From: Arcicella sp034519515
GTDB taxonomy: Bacteria; Bacteroidota; Bacteroidia; Cytophagales; Spirosomataceae
Length of the DNA: 64,000 nucleotides
NCBI GenBank assembly: GCA_034519515.1
Contig: JAXHOK010000053.1
Coordinates: 124,001 to 188,000 of the forward strand
Direction of reading: 5' to 3'
Numbering within the stretch: the stretch's first letter is position 1; each line of letters starts with the position of its first letter. Below are positions 34,729 through 44,142 of the stretch, in pieces. The notes under the pieces were generated by a model. That model was not told the DNA's origin. It saw only the letters and a program-made list of their open reading frames with translations, and made no database searches. Made by a program: the position numbers and the translations under genes.

Positions 34729-36015
34729 CTACGCTAATTCTGCTAAACTCCTTTCTTCCACAAATACTTTTTTATCAAAATTGACAAGGTATAATACTAA
34801 GCCAATAGCCGCCACCACAATACCAATATACATAAATGCTTGACCATAAGAAATATCTTTTGATTTGAACAAAAAGCCCATCAACATTCCACCGATGTTT
34901 CCACCTGCACCCACAACGCCTGAAATAATACCGACTGCCTTTGGGTTTACAAAAGGAACGATGGCATAAGTTGTTCCATTTGCCATTTTCAAGAACATCG
35001 CAAAAGTGAGCATTGATACAATCGCCATCGTTAAATTACCCGATTGAGCAAATAAAACGATACCAATTCCTTCAATTGCTAACATACTTGCCAGCAAAAT
35101 ACCCTTTCCTCTCATGCCATATTTTACTCCTACTTTATCGGCAAAAATTCCCCCCAATGCTCGGGCAAAGATGTTCATAAAGCCAAATAACATTGCCCAA
35201 AAACCTGCTTCGGTTTCTGTTAATTTGAAGGTATCGAAGAAATACAGAGCGGCTACTCCATCAAAGGTAATTTCTACCCCAAAACAACACGCATAAGCCA
35301 ATGCCAAAGCCCAAACTCGGATGTCTGAAACGGCTTTTCCGAAGGGTACGGTTGATTTTTGAGCCGCAGTACGGTCGATTTCATCATAGTTTCCTTCGGG
35401 TGTATCTTTTGTATAATTGAAGTAAATGTATGCCATAATCAACATCAAAACCCCTGGAAAAATCATAGCTAAACGCCAAGCATCTGACTTTACATAGCCA
35501 AAACCAATGATGGCTGCCATGATGGCTGGCATGGCTAATTGGGTGATTCCTCCGCCCAAATTACCCCATCCACCCGCAACGGCGTTGGCTGTTCCCTTGA
35601 TTTTGGGAGCGAACATTACAGAGGTATGAAATTGTGTAATGACAAACGATGCTCCGATAACCCCAATGGCAAGACGAAACAAAAGAAAAGTGGTGTAATC
35701 TTTTGCCAAACCTACTAACATTACTGGCAATGAACCAATCAATAATAGAGCGGTGTAAGTCTTGCGGGGTCCCCATGTATCACACAAACGCCCAATAGCG
35801 AGACGAGCAAAGATGGTTGCCGAAACTGCCGCAATGATAGTATTGCCAACTTGGGGTTTTGTTAAACCTAAATCTGCTCTGATAGCGGGCATCAATGGGG
35901 CGATACCAAACCAGCCGAAGAAGCATACAAAAAAGGTCAGCCACGTGATGTGAAAAGTTTGCATTTGTATCCCCTTGAAAGAGAATATGTTGAGTTTTTC
36001 GAGCGGTTTGTTCAT
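34729..36015 (-). CDS. NarK-type MFS nitrate/nitrite transporter
   Basis: The 428-residue protein has 12 predicted membrane segments and the NNP-family pattern: WLTFFVCFFGWFGIAPLMP at the N-terminus and the glycine-rich motif VAGGWGNLGGGITQL, with a second in GVVGAGGNIGG. It should import nitrate across the inner membrane for the reductase encoded downstream. It lies between the frameshifted porin gene and the nitrate reductase on the same strand. Confidence 0.93.
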   Translation of the reverse strand: MNKPLEKLNIFSFKGIQMQTFHITWLTFFVCFFGWFGIAPLMPAIRADLGLTKPQVGNTIIAAVSATIFARLAIGRLCDTWGPRKTYTALLLIGSLPVMLVGLAKDYTTFLLFRLAIGVIGASFVITQFHTSVMFAPKIKGTANAVAGGWGNLGGGITQLAMPAIMAAIIGFGYVKSDAWRLAMIFPGVLMLIMAYIYFNYTKDTPEGNYDEIDRTAAQKSTVPFGKAVSDIRVWALALAYACCFGVEITFDGVAALYFFDTFKLTETEAGFWAMLFGFMNIFARALGGIFADKVGVKYGMRGKGILLASMLAIEGIGIVLFAQSGNLTMAIVSMLTFAMFLKMANGTTYAIVPFVNPKAVGIISGVVGAGGNIGGMLMGFLFKSKDISYGQAFMYIGIVVAAIGLVLYLVNFDKKVFVEERSLAELA

Positions 36016-36100
36016 GTTTTGATGTTCGATATTCGATGTCCGATGTTTGGAATCAAGTATTGATTTTAAAGGTTTTGGAAAAAAATTTGAACTTTGTTTT

Positions 36101-36169
36101 CTACGACTTATGTAGAAAATTCATTTGATTATCAACATTATGGAGGTTTTAAACCTCCACGACGTTAGT
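36101..36169. repeat. Dispersed repeat with hairpin, copy 2
   Basis: It matches 9046-9114 along its length (AAAATTCATTTGA, then ATCAAC, GGAGGTTTT and ACGTTAGT). The hairpin is shorter and has diverged. It ends where the porin gene stops. Confidence 0.85.
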
Positions 36170-37793
36170 CTAAAAATTTGATTTTTTGGCGAAGAAATCA
36201 GGGCGAATATTCACCATCAGATATAACCAAGTTCCTGTTTTGCTGAAATTGGCAGCCGCTGCATCAGTAGTAACTTGTCCTTTGGCAAAAGTCATATTAT
36301 CAGTTGCCATCATCACAGAATATCCTAATTCTATGTTGGTAAACTTATTCATGTTGTAACTCAACAAAAAGTCGATTTCATTGCCCAAACTGGCATTTGG
36401 CAATAAGGTTCCGTCTCCTTTCGTAGTAATTTTATTCAAGCTAAAAGCGTGATAATCAACGCCAAATGATAGAGAGTTACCTGTATATTTTGCTTTCAGA
36501 TAAGCATTATTCAAGCCTCCTGCGGGCGAATTTGTGCCAACATAAAAATAATCCATATATCCCCAATGCTTATGTGGCGTTCCGTACAATGGGTCAAAAC
36601 GGTTATTTTTGCCCGTTGAATTGGCTTTATAATTATTGGTAGCACTCGAACCATCATTTCCTGAAATAACATCATAACCAGCGGTGAAAGCCCATTTACT
36701 TTTTTGGTAAGTAGCAGACAACGTGTATGTAATGATAAGCATCCATATCATTGCCTTCACGATCGGTGCCTGTTTGTCCGTAATACGCACCTTGCAAAGC
36801 AATTTTACCAAATCCCGAAGCATTGCCCAAAGTATGGTTTACCATCAATCCGTAAGTGGTGCGGGTTCTTGCCGAAGCATTAAATAGTGGGTCAGTTGAA
36901 CCCGTTGGCACAAAACGTCTGCCGTAAACGTAACCCGTTACGGCACTCCCCGCTGAATCTAAACGATACGTTTGGAAATCATCTTGAAAAAATAGACCCG
37001 AAAACTTCGTCTGGTTGAATTTTCTACTGATGTAAACACTCTTGAAAGACTTGTAATCTTGCGATGCTCCGTTGGTTGAAGGAGGATTAATCCAAGCCAA
37101 AGCACCACCCGTTTTTATAGAGTTATTACTGATATTTCCGCCCGCTGTCAAAGGAATTATTCCTGCGGGAGTAGGAACGAGTACGCCCGTGGAGGTGCGG
37201 GTATATTGGGCAACATTGGCGGGTACATAACCCGTTCCCGTTACGCCAAAAGCATCCGAATTTTGCCCGAAGGCATACCCTAAATCTACTTGCCAACCGT
37301 GATGAACGGCTTTCAACAATACCATATCATGGCGACGAGCTTGTTGTAGCCAATCCAAATTTCCGATTAATCGAACGTCATCATAAATCAATTCTTGACG
37401 ACCAATTTTTACCGTTAAAAGGTCTAAAGCCTTGAATTTCAAGGTGGTATCGGCTTTATTTGCCAACGTAATTTCTGCCCAACCTTCATGCAACATTAAT
37501 CTATTTCCATCATTGGTTGAGATAGACGAAGCATCCTGTCCCCACACTCTAACATCTTGAACAGATGCCCCAAAAAGGACTCTATCCCATTTATACCCAA
37601 AATTTAATCTGGTTCTTTGTGAAGTGAAAGCCGCCGTTTTGGCATCATTCGTTACTAAATTTCCGAGTCCATTACGGATTTCGGTACGAGTCCTCATTTG
37701 CCCCTGCAACGTAAACTGAGCTTTTGATTTGAATTGAGTACAAATACTCAAAAATAAAGTCAGGTTGAATTTAAAAATGTAATTCTTTTTCAT
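36170..37793 (-). pseudogene. Outer-membrane porin, alginate-export family, with a 4-bp frameshift
   Basis: The start at ATG 37793 gives a signal peptide (MKKNYIFKFNLTLFLSICT) and a beta-barrel of about 540 residues in two frames. The first frame runs through GQTGTDREGNDMDAYHY and then stops. The second continues with TLSATYQKSKWAFTAGYD to the final strand. At the junction (near 36730) the minus strand reads CATTACATACACG, a tandem TACA. Removing one copy restores HYTLSATY. The duplication may be a real slip or a sequencing error. It would carry nitrate across the outer membrane if repaired, judging by position before NarK. Confidence 0.85.
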
Positions 37794-37840
37794 ACATTTG
37801 CATTTGATTGTGAAATTTTTAACAGAGTTAAGCAATTTGT

Positions 37841-37878
37841 GCCTGAACGAGACCCCCATCTTGTTCGGGCTTTTTTTG
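37841..37878 (+). ncRNA. Terminator hairpin with octaloop ACCCCCAT
   Basis: GCCTGAACGAG (37841-37851) pairs with CTTGTTCGGGC (37860-37870) over the loop ACCCCCAT (37852-37859), with two wobbles, and a T7 tract follows. As at 34208, it is a + strand terminator upstream of a minus-strand nitrate gene, and the loop is a one-base variant of ACCGCCAT. No promoter was confirmed; TACATTTG at 37793-37800 could be a -7 element but lacks a well-placed TTG. Confidence 0.55.
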
Positions 37879-37927
37879 TTTTTAGCAGTGAGGTGTGAGC
37901 AATGAGTATCAAGCGTTGAGGTATTTC

Positions 37928-38024
37928 GCCCCGTGGTTGGTGTCCTCACCAATCCACACTTGCGTCAGCATACAACGAAAATTGCTTTCGCACGTGTGGT
38001 TGGTGAGGACACCAGCCACGGGGC
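37928..38024. repeat. Long intergenic hairpin (GCCCCGTGG...CCACGGGGC)
   Basis: GCCCCGTGGTTGGTGTCCTC at 37928 is complemented by GAGGACACCAGCCACGGGGC ending at 38024, with inner CCACAC/GTGTGG pairs. It sits just downstream of the cobA stop. Confidence 0.85.
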
Positions 38025-38033
38025 AAGACAGTC

Positions 38034-38792
38034 CTAACGATACTCATATACGTCATTCATGTTTAATACAAATTCAGGATGTAAACTCACTACCTCCCCA
38101 ATAATTATCACCGCTGGATTTGCCATTTTTTCTTCCTTTGCTTTTTCAATTATCGTTGAAACTGTGCCAATAACTGCCTTTCCATTTTCACGAGTTCCGT
38201 TTTGAATAATTGCCATGGGTATATCTCCTTTTCCGTTGGTAGTAAAGATTTCACAGATTTGAGATAGTTTGCTCATGCCCATCAAAATCACTACGGTTGC
38301 CGTTGATTGTACTGCCAATTCAATATCTCTTGATAATTCGCCCGATTTTGTTGTGCCAGTGATTACCCAAAAACTTTCCGCAAATCCTCTACTTGTTACA
38401 GGAATCCCCACTGAGGCAGGGGCAGCAATAGCAGAGGTTACGCCAGAGATTACCTGACATTCGATATTAAAATTCTTAGCGTATTCAATTTCTTCAAAAC
38501 CTCTTCCAAACACAAACGGATCGCCTCCTTTCAGTCTCACTACGTGTCCATATTCCAAAGCTAACATGACAATTTTCTGATTTATCTCATCCTGCGTATA
38601 CACATACTTGCCTAAACGTTTGCCTACATATATACGAAGGGCATCGGGGCGAGCATATTCCAATAGTTCTTGGTTGGCGAGGGCATCATACAAAATGACG
38701 TCTGCCGATTTGATAGTTCTGATTCCTTTCAGCGTAATTAATTCTATATCTCCTGGACCAGCACCAATTAAAGTTAATCTTGGAATATTCAT
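38034..38792 (-). CDS. cobA: Uroporphyrinogen-III C-methyltransferase
   Basis: The 252-residue protein makes precorrin-2 from uroporphyrinogen III using S-adenosylmethionine, the first step to siroheme. Visible motifs are LIGAGPGDIELITLKG at the N-terminus, VRLKGGDPFVFGRG, and GVTSAIAAPASVGIP. It has no CysG dehydrogenase/chelatase part. Siroheme is the cofactor of NirB, encoded divergently 397 bp away. Confidence 0.95.
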   Translation of the reverse strand: MNIPRLTLIGAGPGDIELITLKGIRTIKSADVILYDALANQELLEYARPDALRIYVGKRLGKYVYTQDEINQKIVMLALEYGHVVRLKGGDPFVFGRGFEEIEYAKNFNIECQVISGVTSAIAAPASVGIPVTSRGFAESFWVITGTTKSGELSRDIELAVQSTATVVILMGMSKLSQICEIFTTNGKGDIPMAIIQNGTRENGKAVIGTVSTIIEKAKEEKMANPAVIIIGEVVSLHPEFVLNMNDVYEYR

Positions 38793-39189
38793 ATTATAAG
38801 TTATTATACTCTATCTTTCACTAAATAGAAATACTTAGTTCTTATTTCGATACAAATGTGAGAAAAAAATGTTAAAAACCAAAATTTAAGTACTTTTTTT
38901 ATCTTATTTTTTTAAAATATTTGCAAAATATCAAAAAATAGGTTTAAATTTGAATTATTAATAAGACAAAAAAATATTTTTTCTAAAAAATAGGTTATAA
39001 ATAAAGTACAATAAAATAAATTTGTAATTTAATCTTTAAATAGTGATATATACTTAGTTTATCGGCAATCGGCGGTCGGCAATCGGCATTCTGTTTTAGT
39101 CCAAAAGAGAGTCCGAACTGAGTATAAAAAGGTACGTTTCAAAAACCGTCTGCCGAAAGCCGACTACCAAAATAAAATCAAGCATTTAT
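38793..39189. other. 397-bp divergent promoter region, cobA / nirB
   Basis: The region is very AT-rich. TAAATTTG occurs at 38945-38952 and 39017-39024 and could be -7 elements on the + strand, but neither has a well-spaced TTG. CGGCAATCGGC words (39063-39090) face GCCGAAAGCCG words (about 39150-39163). Confidence 0.45.
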
Positions 39190-41694
39190 ATGAAAAAGAA
39201 AATTGTCGTAGTGGGAAATGGCATGGTGGGTTATAAGTTTTGTGAGAAACTTGTTGCCAAAGACATTTCCAAACAGTTTGAAATTACAGTATTTGGTGAG
39301 GAAACTCGTCCTGCCTACGACCGTGTGCATCTCTCGGAGTATTTTGCGGGTAAAACCGTTGAAGACCTCACGATGGAGCCTGCCAGTTGGTACGCAGAAA
39401 ATGGTATCAATTTAATTTTGTCTGACCCCATCATGGACATTGACCGTGAAGCGAAAACCGTTCGTTCGCATCATGGAATCGTTCAGGCGTATGACTACCT
39501 TATTATGGCTACGGGTTCGGCGGCTTTTGTACCACCAATTCCTGGGGTTGAAAAAGAAGGCGTTTTCGTTTACAGAACCATCGAAGATCTGGATTTGATG
39601 CAAAATCATGCTAAAAAAGCAACAAAAGGGGCAGTAATTGGTGGTGGTTTATTAGGTCTGGAAGCCGCCAAAGCACTTTTGGACTTAGGTTTAAAAGAAG
39701 TTCACGTAGTAGAATTTGCGAGTAGATTGATGCCAAGACAAATTGATGAAGCGGGTTCAAACGTTTTGAAAGCCAAATTAGAAACCTTGGGTTTGAAGAT
39801 TCATTTGAATAAAAACACCCAAGAAATACAAGGAAATGGGACTATCTCGGGAATGTTATTTGCCGATGGTTCACACTTGGATGTTGATATGTTGGTGATT
39901 TCGGCGGGCATCAAACCTCGTGATGAAATAGCTCGTGCGGTGGGTTTAGAAGTGGGCGTGCGTGGTGGAATTACCGTAAATGATGCTCTTCAAACATCTG
40001 ACCCCAATATTTTTGCGATTGGCGAATGTGCTTTGGCTCATCAGATGATTTATGGATTGGTAGCCCCAGGTTATGAAATGGCGGAGGTTGTAGCGACTTT
40101 CCTGGTGGGTGGACAAAAAGAATTTTTACCTTACGATATGTCCACCAAACTGAAATTGATTGGGGTGGACGTAGCAAGTTTTGGCGATGCTTTTATTCAA
40201 GAGCCTAACGCTCAGACAATTGTGTTTGAAAATTCTGCCAAAGGTGTTTACAAAAGAATCAATATTTCTAATGACGGAAAGTATTTGTTGGGCGGTGTAT
40301 TGGTAGGCGATGCCGACCAGTATAATATGCTGTTGCAGAATACTAAAAATAAAACGCTTCTTCCAGAAAATCCAGAAGATTTGATGTTGGGTTCAAGAGG
40401 TGGAGAAAGTGCTGGTTCGGGCGTGATGGCTTTGCCTGACGAAGCCCTAATTTGTTCTTGCGAAGCCATTACCAAAGGAGCAATTTGCCATGAAATTATT
40501 GAAAATGGTGTTACAACTTTGGATGGTATCAAAAAATGTACGAAGGCTGGAACGGGTTGTGGCGGTTGCGTACCGATGGTGAAAGATTTGATGAACGAAA
40601 CGATGAAATCGCAAGGCGTATTTGTGCGAAACGTCATCTGCGAACATTTTAATTATACCCGTCAAGAATTATATGACTTGGTAAAAATCAAAGGTTTCAG
40701 AACCTACGAAGATGTTTTGAATAACCTTGGACACGGAGACGGTTGCGAAGTTTGTAAACCACCAGTTGCTTCAATTATTGCCAGTCTTTGGAATGAAATG
40801 ATTTTGGAAAAAGGTAATGCTACCGTTCAGGATTCCAATGATAGATACTTAGCAAATATTCAGAAAAACGGTACTTATTCAGTTGTTCCCAGAATCCCAG
40901 GCGGAGAAATTACGCCCGATAAATTGATTATATTGGGGCAAGTAGCGAAGAAATATAACCTCTATACCAAAATCACAGGTGGGCAACGGATAGATTTATT
41001 CGGAGCCCACGTAGGTGATTTACCCGAAATTTGGGAAGAATTAGTAAACGCAGGATTCGAGTCGGGTCATGCTTATGGAAAATCTTTAAGAACCGTAAAA
41101 TCGTGCGTAGGCTCAACTTGGTGTAGATTTGGGGTGCAAGATGCCGTAAGTTTTGCCATCGAAGTAGAAGAGCGTTATCGTGGTTTGCGTTCGCCTCATA
41201 AATTAAAATCAGCGGTTTCGGGTTGTACTCGTGAATGTGCCGAAGCCCAATCAAAAGACTTTGGAATTATTGCCACTGAAAAAGGTTGGAACTTGTACGT
41301 CTGTGGCAACGGAGGCGTGAAACCTCGCCACGCCGAATTATTGGCAACGGATATTGATTCACAAACTTGTTTGCGATATATCGACCGTTTCTTGATGTTT
41401 TATATCAAAACTGCTGAGCCATTGACTCGTACTGCTCCGTGGTTGGATAAAATGGACGGCGGAATCAATTACCTCAAAACCGTTGTAGTTGATGATGTTT
41501 TGGGCATGGGCGAAACTTGGGACGAAGAAATGAATTTGTTGGTGGAAGCCTACAAGTGCGAATGGAAAGAGGTAGTGGAAAGTCCAGAACTCAGAAAACG
41601 CTTTACGCACTTCGTAAATGCACCAAAAGTAAAAGACCCGAATGTGAAGTTTGAACCCATGCGGGAGATGGTGAAAGCGGGGGAGTGGAAATGA
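39190..41694 (+). CDS. nirB: NADH-dependent nitrite reductase, large subunit
   Basis: The 834-residue protein starts with an FAD/NAD domain (KIVVVGNGMVGYKF and AVIGGGLLGLEAA). A BFD-type [2Fe-2S] domain follows (CSCEAI, then CTKAGTGCGGC), and then the siroheme-[4Fe-4S] domain with ligands C639, C645, C679 and C683 in the C-x5-C and C-x3-C spacing. It reduces nitrite to ammonium in the cytoplasm. NirD follows on the same strand. Confidence 0.97.
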   Translation: MKKKIVVVGNGMVGYKFCEKLVAKDISKQFEITVFGEETRPAYDRVHLSEYFAGKTVEDLTMEPASWYAENGINLILSDPIMDIDREAKTVRSHHGIVQAYDYLIMATGSAAFVPPIPGVEKEGVFVYRTIEDLDLMQNHAKKATKGAVIGGGLLGLEAAKALLDLGLKEVHVVEFASRLMPRQIDEAGSNVLKAKLETLGLKIHLNKNTQEIQGNGTISGMLFADGSHLDVDMLVISAGIKPRDEIARAVGLEVGVRGGITVNDALQTSDPNIFAIGECALAHQMIYGLVAPGYEMAEVVATFLVGGQKEFLPYDMSTKLKLIGVDVASFGDAFIQEPNAQTIVFENSAKGVYKRINISNDGKYLLGGVLVGDADQYNMLLQNTKNKTLLPENPEDLMLGSRGGESAGSGVMALPDEALICSCEAITKGAICHEIIENGVTTLDGIKKCTKAGTGCGGCVPMVKDLMNETMKSQGVFVRNVICEHFNYTRQELYDLVKIKGFRTYEDVLNNLGHGDGCEVCKPPVASIIASLWNEMILEKGNATVQDSNDRYLANIQKNGTYSVVPRIPGGEITPDKLIILGQVAKKYNLYTKITGGQRIDLFGAHVGDLPEIWEELVNAGFESGHAYGKSLRTVKSCVGSTWCRFGVQDAVSFAIEVEERYRGLRSPHKLKSAVSGCTRECAEAQSKDFGIIATEKGWNLYVCGNGGVKPRHAELLATDIDSQTCLRYIDRFLMFYIKTAEPLTRTAPWLDKMDGGINYLKTVVVDDVLGMGETWDEEMNLLVEAYKCEWKEVVESPELRKRFTHFVNAPKVKDPNVKFEPMREMVKAGEWK

Positions 41695-41696
41695 TT

Positions 41697-41801
41697 TTGG
41701 ATTTTCGATTTCAGATTTTCAATTGCGGATTTTCTGAAATCGAAAAATTGAAATCGAAAATCGAAAACAGCGACGGCTGCCGTCCAAAATCCAAAATCGA
41801 A
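41697..41801. repeat. Hairpin words between nirB and nirD
   Basis: TTTTCGATTTCAGATTTTCAA words face TTGAAATCGAAAATCGAAAA words. The frame is open through this stretch, which explains why nirD could be extended upstream to 41685, but the sequence is word repeat and not conserved protein. Confidence 0.6.
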
Positions 41802-42149
41802 ATGACCTTAGAACAAACAATAACATGGCATTTAGCGTGCTATGCCGATGATATTCCAGAAAATGGAGGGGCTTGTGCCTTGATTGAAGGCGAACAAGTG
41901 GCAATTTATAATTTTTCACGTCGTGGCGAATGGTATGCCACACAAAATCTTTGCCCACACCGTCAGCAAATGGCACTTTCGAGGGGAATGATTGGCTCGA
42001 CAGGAGCCGAAAGTGAACCCAAAGTAGCGTGTCCATTCCACAAAAAAACGTTCTCTCTGAAAACGGGGGCGTGTTTAAGTGGTGATGAGTACGAAATCAA
42101 AACGTATCCAGTGAAAGTAGAAAACGGACAGGTGTTTGTAGGAATTTGA
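41802..42149 (+). CDS. nirD: Nitrite reductase small subunit, Rieske-like
   Basis: The 115-residue protein has a Rieske-type fold with ligand pairs CPH (LCPHRQQM) and CPFH (ACPFHKKTF), so it keeps the iron-sulfur ligands that many NirD proteins lack. It partners NirB. ATG 41802 (MTLEQTITWHLA) is chosen because upstream codons lie in intergenic repeat words. Confidence 0.9.
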   Translation: MTLEQTITWHLACYADDIPENGGACALIEGEQVAIYNFSRRGEWYATQNLCPHRQQMALSRGMIGSTGAESEPKVACPFHKKTFSLKTGACLSGDEYEIKTYPVKVENGQVFVGI

Positions 42150-42190
42150 TATGATACAGGTATTTGATACTCAGACAATCATAGTAACTC

Positions 42191-42892
42191 TTATTGCTTC
42201 AAATACCCCAATCGTTTTTTTTCCTCCATTCTCTCAATGGCATAACGAAGCATAGTTCGGGGCATTTTTGTGAGGTGTTCGTCCAAAAATTCTTCTAAGG
42301 CTAATTCGTCTCTTTTGCCCACTTCTCGCAACATCCATCCGCACGCCTTGTGCATGAGGTCGTGGGAGTGCGTGAGGAATTTTTCTGCCAAACAAAAAGT
42401 ATCAGTAAACTGGTTATTTCTGATAAATTCCATTGTGGAAACCACCGCAATCCGTTCCGACCAAAGATGTCCTGTTTCAGATAAATCATAAAGAATCTGA
42501 CGATTTTTATCCAATAAAAATTTTCCCAAAATCTTATACGCCGAACAATCTACCAAATCCCAATTATTGATTTGAGTAATATTTTTCAGGTAAAAATCAA
42601 CGATAATCTGTTGTTCTGGATAAGTGGCTTTCTGAAATTTTGCTACCAAAACTAACAATCCTGCAAACCGTAATTCATGAATTTTATCATCAATAAGTTC
42701 TTGAATTTCAGACACTTGCATATTTTTATAAAATTCCTTCACCACTGCCTGCACTTGCGGATTAGACACGCCAATAAAAATATCACCTTCGCCATATTGC
42801 CCTTTGCCAGTTTTGAAAAACCGAGCCGTTCCGATGGCTCTTTCAGGGTTTGCGAGTTGGAGGAGGGATTGTTTGAGGTTTGTTGGTTTCAT
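42191..42892 (-). CDS. DNA alkylation repair protein, AlkD-like HEAT-repeat family
   Basis: The 233-residue protein starting MKPTNLKQSLLQLANPERA has the all-helical AlkD pattern with GQYGEGDIFIGVSNP and SGHLWSERIAVVSTMEFI. AlkD is a DNA glycosylase for alkylated bases. ATG 42892 is preferred over the upstream start, which would overlap the DUF2264 gene. The gene converges with nirD. Confidence 0.88.
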   Translation of the reverse strand: MKPTNLKQSLLQLANPERAIGTARFFKTGKGQYGEGDIFIGVSNPQVQAVVKEFYKNMQVSEIQELIDDKIHELRFAGLLVLVAKFQKATYPEQQIIVDFYLKNITQINNWDLVDCSAYKILGKFLLDKNRQILYDLSETGHLWSERIAVVSTMEFIRNNQFTDTFCLAEKFLTHSHDLMHKACGWMLREVGKRDELALEEFLDEHLTKMPRTMLRYAIERMEEKKRLGYLKQ

Positions 42893-42900
42893 CGTCTTTA

Positions 42901-44136
42901 CTAAAAACTCATGGCATGGTCGGCACTTACTTCTGCTCCTTGCCAAATTTTTTGAGAAGTCCACGCTTGGTCTGGGCTTGACCAAAATTTATCCGTTTCG
43001 GGCAACCCCAAAGGTAATAAAACGGATGAGCAAAGATATGAACTACCCGTTACGACATAATTTTCGAGAATACTGGGTTGAAAACCGTACAACCCTGGAC
43101 GTAACCAACCATTTTTATCGAAAGTATCTTTGTGTTCGGTAGTTTTGCGAATGACTGCGGTTAGAGCTTCACGCACTTGGGCAGGACTTAATTCCGAAGG
43201 TAGTAATTGATTCAAAGACACATTTGCCAAATGGTGAAAACAGCCCGCACGGTAGCCTAATGAACGACCATAAGCCGCAAAAGTACCATCGGGATTTATC
43301 ATTCGCTCTTGGATAAGGGCAAACCGACCATAAATTTTATCCGCTTTTTGTTTGAAATTAGTATATTCTGAATGTTTTGGAACAACCATTTTTAAAATAT
43401 CATATAAAAATGGCTGAATAACAAAGGAATTGTAATAGTCCCAATGAAAGTCTGGACCATCGCCAAAAATACCATCACCTTTATACCATTGTTCGTGTTG
43501 GCGGATGGCATAATCCAATCGCATTTTATCGTATTCTTCGCCAATATTTAAGAAAAATGCTTCAATCATTCCCGAAAAAAGTAACCAATTACTAAACCCA
43601 GGTTTTATCTTTCGAGATAATTTAAAGGCTTCAATCACATTTTTACGGAGCTGATTATCAGCCATTTTCCAAATTTTTGGGCAACGAATTAAGCCCAAAG
43701 CCAAGAACGAAGCATCTACCAAAGGCTGTGCGGGTACGTCCCAGGGCATATAATCTTTTGCTTTTGGGTTTACGGCATTGGCTAAACCTTCCAATGTCAA
43801 TTTCAGGTATCTTTCTCGCAATGCTATTTCTTTTGCACTTCCGCCTTCCGATTGCAACCACGGAGCAATGCCAACCATCAATCTGCCGAAGCCTTCCAAA
43901 GTATTACAAAAAGCATGACTTTCCACCCCAATTTTAGTGCCTTCAATGGGCATATTTATTTTGAGTTGGTCTTTGGCGAGATTCGTCAAAATGGGTTCAG
44001 CCAATTTTTGAAGATATTCTAACCAAATTTCCCTCGGATTTTGAGCAATAGTAGGTGAAATGTCATTCTTTGCATTTACAGAAAATGGCAAAATTGACGT
44101 TAGCCCGATACCTTTTAAAAAATTTCGTCTGAACAT
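42901..44136 (-). CDS. DUF2264 domain protein (carbohydrate-related, exported)
   Basis: The 411-residue protein starts with a twin-arginine-like leader (FRRNFLKGIG). The rest is one DUF2264 domain, an alpha/alpha-barrel-like family seen in polysaccharide-use loci (SHAFCNTLEGFGRLMVGIAPW, DGPDFHWDYYNSF). The reaction is not known, but a hydrolase role on uronate-containing sugars is plausible. It lies 6 bp downstream of the GH88 gene on the same strand. Confidence 0.85.
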   Translation of the reverse strand: MFRRNFLKGIGLTSILPFSVNAKNDISPTIAQNPREIWLEYLQKLAEPILTNLAKDQLKINMPIEGTKIGVESHAFCNTLEGFGRLMVGIAPWLQSEGGSAKEIALRERYLKLTLEGLANAVNPKAKDYMPWDVPAQPLVDASFLALGLIRCPKIWKMADNQLRKNVIEAFKLSRKIKPGFSNWLLFSGMIEAFFLNIGEEYDKMRLDYAIRQHEQWYKGDGIFGDGPDFHWDYYNSFVIQPFLYDILKMVVPKHSEYTNFKQKADKIYGRFALIQERMINPDGTFAAYGRSLGYRAGCFHHLANVSLNQLLPSELSPAQVREALTAVIRKTTEHKDTFDKNGWLRPGLYGFQPSILENYVVTGSSYLCSSVLLPLGLPETDKFWSSPDQAWTSQKIWQGAEVSADHAMSF

Positions 44137-44142
44137 AGTTCC

